A stretch of 64,000 nucleotides of DNA from Caecibacteroides pullorum. Lineage in GTDB: Bacteria; Bacteroidota; Bacteroidia; Bacteroidales; Bacteroidaceae. Below, piece by piece: positions 54,484 to 62,656 of this stretch (its first letter is position 1; each line of letters opens with the position of its first letter). The position numbers and the translations under genes were made by a program. The notes below the pieces were generated by a model that saw only the letters and a list, made by a program, of their open reading frames with translations, did not search any database and was not told the origin of the DNA. The stretch is taken from the NCBI RefSeq assembly GCF_019239235.1, contig NZ_JAAZTS010000001.1, forward strand, positions 1-64,000, read 5' to 3'.

Positions 54484-54516
54484 AATAATTGGTAGAAATA
54501 CTGTATAAAATGACAA

Positions 54517-54550
54517 AAATGGGCGTAGACCTGTGTTAGCCTACGCCCAT
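54517..54550 (-). terminator. EIIC-kduI operon terminator
   Basis: Read on the minus strand: ATGGGCGTAG pairs with CTACGCCCAT, then TTTTG. It separates kduI from the MFS gene. Confidence 0.8.
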
Positions 54551-54563
54551 TTGCCGTTATCAA

Positions 54564-55520
54564 TTATTTCATGTCCAAATACTTGATTTCGTCTTTGTCG
54601 CTATATTTCAGGTTTTCACCACCCATACCCCAGATGAAGCTGTAGTTGCTGGTACCTGCAGCAGCGTGGATGCTCCATTCAGGTGAAGTGATGGCCTGCT
54701 CGTTGTGCAGCCATACGAGGCGTTCTTCCTGAGGTTCGCCCATCAGGTGGCAGATAGCGTTACCTTCGGATACATTGAAGTAGAAGTAAGCTTCCATACG
54801 ACGTGTGTGCGTGTGGGCAGGCATGGTGTTCCATACAGAGCCGGGAGCCAATTCGGTCAGACCCATCTGAAGCTGGTTGGTACCGCCGTTCTTCACTCTT
54901 TCCAATACATCTTTTACGATGAGCTGGTTCACTACGCGGTCGTTGCTGTCTTCCATCTTGCCATAGTGGTCGGAGATGGCGAGGGCATATTTCTTGGGTT
55001 CAGCCTTCTGAGCTTTTACGTCGGTTGTAATCAGCTGGGTAACGTATTGCTTGTAAGCGGGAGCCGAGTTGATGTAGAACTTGGCAGGCTTCGTAGCGTC
55101 GTTGCTCTTGAAAGTCACTTCCTTGTTGCCGCAACCTACGTAGAGGGCTTCTTTATATTTCATGGGATATTCCTTGCCGTCAACCGTAACGACGCCGTCA
55201 CCTCCTACATTGATGACGCCCAGTTCGCGACGCTCGAGGAAGTAAGTGATTTCAGGACCCAGTTCGCGAAAAGTTTCCAGCTTCAGGATCTTGTTGACAG
55301 GCATTACACCACCATAGATCAGGCGGTCGTAGAGGGTATAAGTCAGGTTGATTTCATCGGGAGCCATTACTTTCTCCATCATGAAAGAACTGCGCAGACG
55401 CTCTGTGTCATAGTGCTTTACGTCCAGCGGATGGCAGGCAGTCTGTACTTTGTAATTCATTTGGGCGTTGGCCGAGATGGCGGCGACGCCTAACATCATT
55501 GCAATTGCTAACTTTTTCAT
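54564..55520 (-). CDS. kduI: 5-dehydro-4-deoxy-D-glucuronate isomerase with signal peptide
   Basis: 318 residues. The KduI cupin fold is clear: [34 protein letters not shown] and [22 protein letters not shown]. The zinc ligands are present as His236, His238, Glu243 and His285, all 40 positions after those known in the E. coli enzyme (278 residues). The extra length is an N-terminal signal peptide ([20 protein letters not shown]) and an insertion near residues 165-190. KduI normally works in the cytoplasm, so an exported form is unusual. It converts the open-chain ketouronate left by pectate cleavage to 3-deoxy-D-glycero-2,5-hexodiulosonate. It follows the EIIC gene by 36 bases. Confidence 0.92.
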   Translation of the reverse strand: MKKLAIAMMLGVAAISANAQMNYKVQTACHPLDVKHYDTERLRSSFMMEKVMAPDEINLTYTLYDRLIYGGVMPVNKILKLETFRELGPEITYFLERRELGVINVGGDGVVTVDGKEYPMKYKEALYVGCGNKEVTFKSNDATKPAKFYINSAPAYKQYVTQLITTDVKAQKAEPKKYALAISDHYGKMEDSNDRVVNQLIVKDVLERVKNGGTNQLQMGLTELAPGSVWNTMPAHTHTRRMEAYFYFNVSEGNAICHLMGEPQEERLVWLHNEQAITSPEWSIHAAAGTSNYSFIWGMGGENLKYSDKDEIKYLDMK

Positions 55521-55556
55521 ATTCAGTATATAAACTATTAAATAAAACTTTCTTTC

Positions 55557-56930
55557 TTATTTAGCTGCTTGTTTGGCTTCTTTTTCGCTGCGGATGATAA
55601 TGCGACGGTTGATGAGCATCAGGGCGATAGCTATCAGAGCGAGTACAGCACCACCTACATACGAAAGCTTGATGCCGCGGTAGATGGTCCATCCGAATAA
55701 TGAGGAAGCGAAGTCGAGTGCACCACCCGAGAAGCCTTCAGGGATGTGAGCTGTGGGGTCGTGGGTTTCAGCATATACATTGTTGGCAGCCAGGGTGAAG
55801 TCGGGGGCCATGTCGGTCACGAAGTAAAGTCCGACGATGAGCGCTACCAGACCTACGATCAATGTTTTCAGTACGTTGCCTTTCGTAAAGGGCAATACCA
55901 TGGGGAAGAGGTAGAACATACCTGCCAGTGAAGCCAGCGGAAGGAATTGGTTACCAGGCAGGAATACGGCCAGCGCAAGGATAACGGGGATCAGGATAAC
56001 AGATGCCACGAGGGTAGCGGGATGACCGATAACCAAAGCTGGACTCATACCAATGTGCACCTTCTTACCATTGAATTTGGTCTTCACCAGCTCGGAAGTC
56101 TTTTCAGAGATAGGTTTCAAGCCTTCGATGAAAAGGGAAGTGATGCGGGGGATAAGCTCCATTACGGCACCCATCGTGATACCCAGGAAGAGTACTTTCT
56201 TGATGTCCAGCTGGGCAGCCCATCCGATGAGCATACCTACGATAACACCCAGTACGAGCGGCTCGCCTATTACGCCAAATTTTTTCTTCATGCCGTCGGC
56301 GTCAATGTCCAGCTTGGAGAAGCCGGGGATCTTATCCAGAGCCTTGTTGATGAGGATGGCAAAAGGAACGAAGCTTTGGCAGAAAGGTTGGGGAATGGAG
56401 ATACCGTTCAGGTCATAATATTTTTGGAATTTCTCGGCTGTGAGGTCGGCACATACCAGTGTGATGACATAGCAGATGATGGCTGCAAAGTAGCCCCATG
56501 CCAGGCTTTCGCCCATAACGAAGTAGGCTACAGCGCCGATGAAAGCAAAATGCCAGTAGTTCCACAAGTCAATGTTCACGGTACGAGTGGTCTTGGTGAT
56601 AAGCATCAGCAGGTTTATGCCCAGACAGATGGGGATGATCAGTGCACCTACGGCCGTGTTGTAGGCCACGGCAGCTGCGGCAGGCCAACCCATGTCGAAA
56701 ACGTTCAGCTGCAGGTGGTAGAGGTCGGAAATGGCTTTCAGGGGATTGTCGAAGTTGGTAGTCAGCAAGGCGGTAACTACACCCAGGCCCACGAAACCGA
56801 CTCCTACGCAAAGGCCCGATTTCAGTGCCTTTCCAAATTTCATCCCGATACACAAACCAATAATTGTAAAGATAATAGGCATCATGACCGATGCTCCAAG
56901 GCTAATGATATAGCCGAAAACTTGTTCCAT
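55557..56930 (-). CDS. Orphan PTS galactitol-type EIIC permease
   Basis: 457 residues with 10-12 membrane helices. It matches the EIIC component of the galactitol (GatC/SgcC) PTS family, with SLGASVMMPIIFTIIGLCIG at the N-terminus, FDMGWPAAAAVAYNTAVGAL, and the GVIVGMLIGWA and MSPALVIGHPATLVASVILIP segments. No EIIA, EIIB, EI or HPr gene is near it, and PTS phosphotransfer systems are rare in Bacteroidetes. It is in one operon with a KduI isomerase in a pectin locus, so it may carry a uronate or an uncharged pectin sugar without phosphorylation. That role is inference. Promoter at 57002-56995. Confidence 0.85.
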   Translation of the reverse strand: MEQVFGYIISLGASVMMPIIFTIIGLCIGMKFGKALKSGLCVGVGFVGLGVVTALLTTNFDNPLKAISDLYHLQLNVFDMGWPAAAAVAYNTAVGALIIPICLGINLLMLITKTTRTVNIDLWNYWHFAFIGAVAYFVMGESLAWGYFAAIICYVITLVCADLTAEKFQKYYDLNGISIPQPFCQSFVPFAILINKALDKIPGFSKLDIDADGMKKKFGVIGEPLVLGVIVGMLIGWAAQLDIKKVLFLGITMGAVMELIPRITSLFIEGLKPISEKTSELVKTKFNGKKVHIGMSPALVIGHPATLVASVILIPVILALAVFLPGNQFLPLASLAGMFYLFPMVLPFTKGNVLKTLIVGLVALIVGLYFVTDMAPDFTLAANNVYAETHDPTAHIPEGFSGGALDFASSLFGWTIYRGIKLSYVGGAVLALIAIALMLINRRIIIRSEKEAKQAAK

Positions 56931-56994
56931 TCTCTTTTGTTTTTGATTATGATTAAATTTATGTTTTACAAGAATCTATATGAAATTTCGGTGT

Positions 56995-57002
56995 CAAATT
57001 TA
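56995..57002 (-). promoter_or_regulatory. EIIC-kduI operon -7 promoter box
   Basis: Minus-strand TAAATTTG at 57002-56995, 65 bases before the EIIC start. It is divergent from the GH105 promoter at 57172. Confidence 0.55.
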
Positions 57003-57082
57003 GCTCTTTTATTCATTATTCAAAAAAGAAATTCTTTAATTATTGGAAAAAAGGACGATTTTATACCTTTTTTGTCGTTTGC

Positions 57083-57150
57083 GTGCACAAAAATGCTCGT
57101 TTCCGTGCACGAAAACCAAATAATGCACTAACTAGGACAAAAAAGTGCAC
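57083..57150. promoter_or_regulatory. Cluster of four GTGCAC-type sites in the divergent control region
   Basis: Sites start at 57083 (GTGCAC), 57105 (CGTGCACG context), 57123 (ATGCAC) and 57145 (GTGCAC), spaced 22, 18 and 22 bases. They lie between the divergent EIIC-kduI and GH105 promoters; the last one is just upstream of the GH105 -33 region. They look like operator sites for a locus regulator, possibly the hybrid sensor at 62657. Confidence 0.6.
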
Positions 57151-57171
57151 ATGTTTTCAACGTAAAAAGCG

Positions 57172-57179
57172 TATTTTTG
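57172..57179 (+). promoter_or_regulatory. GH105-CE8 operon -7 promoter box
   Basis: TATTTTTG, 47 bases before the GH105 start. No TTG at the expected -33 position, which suits an activator-dependent promoter. Confidence 0.55.
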
Positions 57180-57226
57180 TTTCCTGATAAAATTCGAGTC
57201 TAAATACAAATTGAACTACTGATCTC

Positions 57227-58450
57227 ATGAAGAAAGAATCGATTATCCGTTTCATCGTTTCGGGGATGTTGTGCTTTGCTTCAGTTTTTGCAGAAGCACA
57301 AAATGTAAAGATTGACCAACCTTGGTCGGTCCGTATGGCCGAGTCGGAAATGATACGCTGGCCGGAGTCTTGGCAGCTCGATTTCCAGCCGAAGCTGAAG
57401 TGGGATTATTGTCATGGGTTGGAGCTTCAGGCCATGCTCGACGTGTACGATCGCTATGGCAACAAGAAGTTTTATGACTATGCCTTGGCATACGTCGATA
57501 CGATGGTCAACGACGACGGTACCATCAAAAAATATAAGCTGGAAGAGTATAGCCTTGATCGTGTGAACTCGGGGAAAATCCTTTTCCGCATCTATGAACA
57601 AACCAAAGATGTGAAGTACAAGAAAGCATTGGACTTGCTTCGAAGCCAGTTCGATGGACAACCGCGCAATGCCGATGGAGGTTTCTGGCACAAGAAGGTC
57701 TATCCGAACCAAGTGTGGCTCGACGGCGTGTATATGGGGGCTCCCTTCTATGCCGAATATGCCTATCGCAACAATGAAGTGGATGCTTATCAGGACGTGG
57801 TCAATCAGTTCTTGATGGCCGCCCGCCATACGTACGACCCTCAGACGGATCTGTTCAAACATGCCTGCGACGTCAGCCGCAAGGAGCGTTGGGCCGACCC
57901 TGTGACAGGTCGTTCGTTGCATAGTTGGGGGCGCGCCATGGGATGGTATGCCATGGCTTTTGTCGATGCGCTCGACTTTATTCCTGTCCACGAGGCGGGG
58001 CGTGACTCGATGCTTGTGGTGCTCAATCAGTTGGCTTCGCAAATCAAGCGCCTGCAGGATGAAGAAACTGGTTTGTGGTATCAGGTGCTGGACAAGAGTG
58101 GCGAGCCGGGCAATTATTTGGAGTCTTCCTGTTCGGCCATGTTTGTCTATTCGCTCTTCAAGGCGGTGCGCAAAGGCTATGTAGACAAGTCATATCTGAA
58201 AGTGGCGCTGAAAGGCTATCAAGGCATCTTGGATCATTTCATCGAAGTGGACGAGAGGGGGCTGGTCAGCATCACCAAAGCCTGTGCTGTGGCTGGTTTG
58301 GGCGGAAAGAACTACCGTTCGGGCGACTACGACTATTATATCCATGAACAGGTGCGCGACAACGATCCGAAGGCGGTAGGCCCTTTCATCCTTGCCAGCC
58401 TTGAATGGGAACATTTGCAGGACGTAAAAGAAATTGTTAACCAAGAATAA
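57227..58450 (+). CDS. GH105 unsaturated rhamnogalacturonyl/galacturonyl hydrolase
   Basis: 407 residues. Signal peptide (about 1-24, ending AEAQ), so periplasmic or surface. An (alpha/alpha)6-barrel of the YteR/GH105 type follows, with the catalytic Asp in VWLDGVYMGAPFYA and the conserved SWGRAMGWYAMAFVDAL and SSCSAMFVYSLF motifs. It removes the unsaturated uronic acid from the end of oligosaccharides made by pectate or rhamnogalacturonan lyases, yielding the ketouronate used by KduI. First gene of the plus-strand operon GH105-CE8-CE12/CE8; the next gene is 15 bases away. Confidence 0.92.
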   Translation: MKKESIIRFIVSGMLCFASVFAEAQNVKIDQPWSVRMAESEMIRWPESWQLDFQPKLKWDYCHGLELQAMLDVYDRYGNKKFYDYALAYVDTMVNDDGTIKKYKLEEYSLDRVNSGKILFRIYEQTKDVKYKKALDLLRSQFDGQPRNADGGFWHKKVYPNQVWLDGVYMGAPFYAEYAYRNNEVDAYQDVVNQFLMAARHTYDPQTDLFKHACDVSRKERWADPVTGRSLHSWGRAMGWYAMAFVDALDFIPVHEAGRDSMLVVLNQLASQIKRLQDEETGLWYQVLDKSGEPGNYLESSCSAMFVYSLFKAVRKGYVDKSYLKVALKGYQGILDHFIEVDERGLVSITKACAVAGLGGKNYRSGDYDYYIHEQVRDNDPKAVGPFILASLEWEHLQDVKEIVNQE

Positions 58451-58465
58451 AAGAGAGGAAACCAG

Positions 58466-59449
58466 ATGAAAAACTATTTGTATGTCGTGTGGACGATATT
58501 GATTCTTGCAGTTGCTTCCATGCAGGTTCAGGCTGCCGGGCAGTGGAAAGATACGCTGGTAGTAGCGCGCGACGGCACGGGTGACTATCGCACCCTGACC
58601 GAAGCGATGGAGGGCATCCGCGCCTTTATGGACTACAAGGTAACGGTGCTCATCAAGAACGGCGTGTATAAGGAGAAAGTGATTGTCCCCTCGTGGTTGC
58701 AAAATGTGGACTTCGTCGGCGAGAGTGCGGAAGGCACTGTCATCACCTACGACGACCACGCCAACATCAACAAGATGGGCACTTTCCGCACCTATACGCT
58801 GAAGGTGGAGGGGAATAACATCACTTTCCGCAACCTGACCATCGAGAACAATGCTGCGCAACTTGGTCAGGCCGTGGCGCTCCATACGGAGGGCGACCGC
58901 CTGGTGTTTGTCAATTGTCGCTTTTTAGGCAATCAGGACACGGTCTATACAGGGGTGGCAGGCACGCGCCTCTACTTCCTGAACTGCTATATCGAGGGGA
59001 CGACTGATTTCATCTTCGGCCCTTCGACGGCTTTGTTCGAAGCTTGTGTTATCCATAGCAAGCGCAACTCTTACATAACGGCTGCTTCTACGCCTGCCAA
59101 TGTGGTGGTAGGATATGTTTTCCGAGATTGCAAACTGACGGCTTCCGAAGGGGTGGACAAAGTTTATCTGGGTCGTCCCTGGCGTCCCTATGCGGCAACG
59201 GTCTTTATCGGATGCGACATGGGGAAGCATATCTGCCCTGCCGGTTGGGACAACTGGCGCAACGCCGAGAACGAAAAGACTGCCCGCTATGCTGAATACG
59301 GCAACAAGGGCGAAGGGGCGGAGTTGGCAGGTCGTGCGAAGTGGGCAAGGGCATTGACGTCCGAAGAAGCGGCCCGCTATGCCGACTGGGCGTACATCTT
59401 CGGCCTTTGTAGCGATTGGCAACCTGCTGATGCGCCTGTGAAGCCTTGA
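58466..59449 (+). CDS. Pectinesterase (CE8)
   Basis: 327 residues. Signal peptide (about 1-26, ending VQA). Right-handed beta-helix with the CE8 motifs: DGTGDYRTLTEAMEGI, GQAVALHTEGDR, the catalytic Asp in LGNQDTVYT, the second Asp in EGTTDFIFGPSTALFE and the Arg in YLGRPWRPYAATVF. It removes methyl groups from homogalacturonan, preparing it for lyases or hydrolases. It lies 15 bases after GH105. Confidence 0.94.
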   Translation: MKNYLYVVWTILILAVASMQVQAAGQWKDTLVVARDGTGDYRTLTEAMEGIRAFMDYKVTVLIKNGVYKEKVIVPSWLQNVDFVGESAEGTVITYDDHANINKMGTFRTYTLKVEGNNITFRNLTIENNAAQLGQAVALHTEGDRLVFVNCRFLGNQDTVYTGVAGTRLYFLNCYIEGTTDFIFGPSTALFEACVIHSKRNSYITAASTPANVVVGYVFRDCKLTASEGVDKVYLGRPWRPYAATVFIGCDMGKHICPAGWDNWRNAENEKTARYAEYGNKGEGAELAGRAKWARALTSEEAARYADWAYIFGLCSDWQPADAPVKP

Positions 59450-59521
59450 TTTTTCTCCAACTGGGAATTGTTTTTTCTCTAATTAGGGAATAATTTTTTG
59501 CTAACTGATTAAAATAATAAC

Positions 59522-61276
59522 ATGATGAAAACGAAACTGACCATACTGCTGGGCTTGCTTCTGATGTTTTCGGCCTTTACGTCGGAAAAGCAAGTCATTA
59601 CCATTTTTACCATCGGCGACTCCACGATGGCTAATAAGCCGCTGGAGGGCGGAAACCCTGAGCGTGGATGGGGGCAGATGCTCTCCCGCTACTTCTCGGA
59701 AGAGATTGTGATAGACAACCATGCCGTCAACGGACGCAGCTCGAAGAGCTTTATCGACGAAGGCCGTTGGGACAAGGTGTTGGTGAAACTGAAAAAAGGC
59801 GACTACGTGTTCATCCAGTTCGGACACAACGACGAGAAACCCGACGAAAAACGCCATACCGACCCTGGTACGACTTTCGATGCCAACCTGAAACGTTTCG
59901 TCGAGGAAGCCCGTGCCAAGGGCGCTATCCCTGTTCTGTTCAACTCCATCGTCCGCCGCAATTTTGGCGAAGCCAATGCCGATGCTGTGGCGAAGGCTGT
60001 TGTTCAAGATGATATTCGTGAGGGTATTGATCCCAATGTACCTCAAGCAGAAGTGAAAACAGGTGCCCGACTGATTGATACCCACGGGGCTTATTTGGAC
60101 TCTCCACGCAACGTGGCTCGTGAGCTGGAGGTGCCTTTTGTAGACCTCAATCGTGTTACTCATGACCTGGTGGAGCAGATGGGGCCCGAAGCTTCCAAAC
60201 AACTCTTCGTGTGGGTGGCTCCCAACACAGTGCCCGCCCTGCCCAAGGGACGCGAGGACAATACGCACCTGAACGTTCGCGGAGCCGCGACCGTCGCCTG
60301 GCTGGCCGTGCAGGAGGTAATCAAGGTAGTGCCCGCGTTGAAACCCTATGTCAGACATTACGACTTCGTGGTGGCCAAAGACGGTTCGGGCGATTTCTTC
60401 TCCGTACAGGAGGCCATCAATGCTGTCCCCGACTTTCGCAAGAATGTCCGCACCACCATTCTTGTCAAGCGAGGCGTTTATAAAGAAAAGATTGTGATAC
60501 CCGCCAGCAAGATAAACCTCTCGCTGACAGGCGAAGACGGCGCCGTCCTTTCCTACGACGACTATGCCGACAAATTGAACCGCTTCGGAGAGAAGACAGG
60601 CACGTCGGGCTCCGCTTCCTGCTATATCTATGCTCCCGACTTCTATGCCGAGAACCTTACCTTCGAGAATACCTCAGGTCCTGTAGGGCAGGCCGTCGCC
60701 TGCTTCGTCAGTGCCGACCGCGCCTATTTCAAGAACTGTCGCTTCCTGGGTTGGCAAGACACGCTCTACACTTATGGGAAGGGTTGCCGCCAATATTACG
60801 AGGATTGCTACATCGAAGGGACGGTAGACTTCATCTTCGGATGGTCTACGGCCGTGTTCAACCGTTGCCACATCCATAGCAAGACGAAAGGCTACGTCAC
60901 GGCTCCCTCTACCGACCAGGGACAGAAGTATGGCTACGTCTTCTACGATTGCCGCCTGACGGCCGACGAGGGCGTGACCGATGTCTACCTGTCGCGTCCC
61001 TGGCGTCCCTATGCACAAGCCGTGTTTGTACGTTGCGACTTGGGCGGCCACATTCTGCCTGCAGGATGGAACAACTGGGGGAAGGTGGAGAACGAAAAGA
61101 CAGCTTTTTATGCCGAATATCAGAGTCGTGGAGCGGGAGCCAATCCCCAAGCACGCGCTCCCTTCTCGCATCAGTTGCACAGCTTGGAAGGATATGCCAT
61201 GGAGGACGTTTTGGCAGGTACGGACGGTTGGAATCCGATGAAGAACGGAAACGCCCTGCTGGACATCAAACGCTGA
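59522..61276 (+). CDS. Two-domain pectin esterase: CE12-like acetylesterase fused to CE8
   Basis: 584 residues. Signal peptide (about 1-21). The first half (about 24-275) is a GDSL/SGNH rhamnogalacturonan acetylesterase: catalytic Ser34 in FTIGDSTMANK, FGHND, and the Asp-His pair in DNTHLNVRG. The second half (about 281-575) is a CE8 pectinesterase with KDGSGDFFSVQEAINAVPDF, GWQDTLYTYGKG, EGTVDFIFGWSTAVF and LSRPWRPYAQAVF. One protein can thus remove both acetyl and methyl groups. Both active sites look complete. Last gene of the operon. Confidence 0.93.
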   Translation: MMKTKLTILLGLLLMFSAFTSEKQVITIFTIGDSTMANKPLEGGNPERGWGQMLSRYFSEEIVIDNHAVNGRSSKSFIDEGRWDKVLVKLKKGDYVFIQFGHNDEKPDEKRHTDPGTTFDANLKRFVEEARAKGAIPVLFNSIVRRNFGEANADAVAKAVVQDDIREGIDPNVPQAEVKTGARLIDTHGAYLDSPRNVARELEVPFVDLNRVTHDLVEQMGPEASKQLFVWVAPNTVPALPKGREDNTHLNVRGAATVAWLAVQEVIKVVPALKPYVRHYDFVVAKDGSGDFFSVQEAINAVPDFRKNVRTTILVKRGVYKEKIVIPASKINLSLTGEDGAVLSYDDYADKLNRFGEKTGTSGSASCYIYAPDFYAENLTFENTSGPVGQAVACFVSADRAYFKNCRFLGWQDTLYTYGKGCRQYYEDCYIEGTVDFIFGWSTAVFNRCHIHSKTKGYVTAPSTDQGQKYGYVFYDCRLTADEGVTDVYLSRPWRPYAQAVFVRCDLGGHILPAGWNNWGKVENEKTAFYAEYQSRGAGANPQARAPFSHQLHSLEGYAMEDVLAGTDGWNPMKNGNALLDIKR

Positions 61277-61327
61277 CGGCATAAGTCGTTTCGCTTCAGT
61301 CGAAAAGAAACTATGTTTTAGCAGGCG

Positions 61328-61387
61328 GAAAGCACTGCTTTGTGGGTAGGAAAAGGCACTTTTACGATTGTAAGGGTGCCTTTTCCT
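61328..61387. repeat. Degenerate palindrome array between convergent genes
   Basis: A 7-1-7 near-palindrome GAAAGCA-C-TGCTTTG at 61328-61342 is followed 22 bases later (61350) by GAAAAGG-C-ACTTTTA. AGGAAAAGGCAC (61348-61359) also pairs with GTGCCTTTTCCT (61376-61387) as a hairpin. The first unit matches the palindromes at 21993 and 22015. The hairpin may serve as terminator for both flanking genes. Confidence 0.5.
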
Positions 61388-61412
61388 ATGATGAGCCGTT
61401 TGCTTGCGAGGC

Positions 61413-62573
61413 TTAGGGCTTCAGCCAGCGGTCGAAAAACTCCAGCGTTTCTTTCTGCATCTCCTTGTTGAAGAAGTGCTTTTCGTCCCATAGCTTTGTC
61501 ACGAGGTGGTCGGATGCTCCTTGGCTTTTCCACACGGCTTCCATTTCCTGATAAGCGTCTTTCACGCCCTCTATGGGGAAAAGCTTGTCGTGCGTGCCGT
61601 TGAAGAAAAGAGTCGGCTTGGGGCAGGCGATGCTGGCTACGTGTGGATAGTCGAGGTAGCGGCGCAGGGCGGGTATTAGCATGGCGTAGGCCGATCCGCC
61701 CTTGTTTTGGTTGTTGGTCAGGGTCATGAGATGTTCGGTGGTGTTCATCCAGCAGATGGAGGCCGATGCTCGGACGACATCGGTCAGGGCAGCCAGCATC
61801 CACGAACGGTAGGCCCCCATTGAGAAGCCCAAGCTGCCTACGCGCTCCTTGTCTACAAAGGGCAGGGAGGCCAGGAACTCGGCGCTTCGCATGTCGTCCA
61901 CGTTGATGAAGGCACCCCACGAAGCACCCATCTGCAGGAAGTTGGACGCCAAAGCCTGCTGGGCATCGTAGCTTGTCCCTTCCTTTCGTCCGCGCTCGCC
62001 CCAAAAGAGGGCGTCTACGGCCAGTACCACATAGCCGTGTCGGGCCAGGTAGTCGCCTACGTACTGCCCGTCATAGCATTGGCTGGCCCATTGGTCGGCA
62101 TCCTCCATGACCTCGGGCGCGACGTGGAAGGGACGTACCATCTTTTCCTTTCCGATGGAGAAATGGGCGCCATGGTCGTGTAGCAGGACGATGGCGGGGA
62201 AAGGTCCTTCGCCTTCAGGAACAAGCAGGTAGGCAGGGACGCGGCTCCATTCGGAGAGGTTGAAGCGTATCTTGCGGGCTTCGTAGCCATCGCGTTGTTC
62301 GCGGTCGGTCACTTCCATGGCATACGCCTTGGGGGCGGGTTGGAGGTTCTGCATGCATTCGGCCAGCACGTGGCGTGCCTGTGCTTTCCATTTCGCAAAG
62401 TCTTTTTCTTCCGCCTTTCCCCATGCCAGGGGGTAGGTGAGCTGTTGTTTCATCTGTTGGTAGAAGACGGGCATGTTGCCGGTCACTTCGTAGGCTGCGC
62501 TGTCCGTCTGTGCGGAAGCGATTGAAAGGCTCAGGAGGGAGGCGAACAACAGGGGAAGAAGTTTGTGTTTCAT
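61413..62573 (-). CDS. Alpha/beta-hydrolase esterase (dienelactone-hydrolase-like)
   Basis: 386 residues from ATG 62573, which opens a good signal peptide (MKHKLLPLLFASLLSLSIASAQ); the ATG at 62618 would add 15 residues before it. Alpha/beta-hydrolase with the nucleophile Ser in GSLGFSMGAYRSWM, a lid region and late Asp and His (HDKLFPIEG and EKHFFNKEMQKETLEFF). Similar secreted esterases act as acetyl or methyl esterases on plant glycans, and its place in this locus suggests a pectin ester. The exact substrate is not known. Convergent with the CE12-CE8 gene. Confidence 0.82.
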   Translation of the reverse strand: MKHKLLPLLFASLLSLSIASAQTDSAAYEVTGNMPVFYQQMKQQLTYPLAWGKAEEKDFAKWKAQARHVLAECMQNLQPAPKAYAMEVTDREQRDGYEARKIRFNLSEWSRVPAYLLVPEGEGPFPAIVLLHDHGAHFSIGKEKMVRPFHVAPEVMEDADQWASQCYDGQYVGDYLARHGYVVLAVDALFWGERGRKEGTSYDAQQALASNFLQMGASWGAFINVDDMRSAEFLASLPFVDKERVGSLGFSMGAYRSWMLAALTDVVRASASICWMNTTEHLMTLTNNQNKGGSAYAMLIPALRRYLDYPHVASIACPKPTLFFNGTHDKLFPIEGVKDAYQEMEAVWKSQGASDHLVTKLWDEKHFFNKEMQKETLEFFDRWLKP

Positions 62574-62626
62574 ATTTGTGAGAGTTTTTTCGTGTGACAA
62601 AAATAAAGTTTTTTTCATGAAATCCT

Positions 62627-62634
62627 TATATTTG
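62627..62634 (+). promoter_or_regulatory. -7 promoter box of the hybrid sensor gene
   Basis: TATATTTG, 22 bases before the start codon at 62657. Confidence 0.55.
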
Positions 62635-62656
62635 CATCCATATATTCGCGGATACT

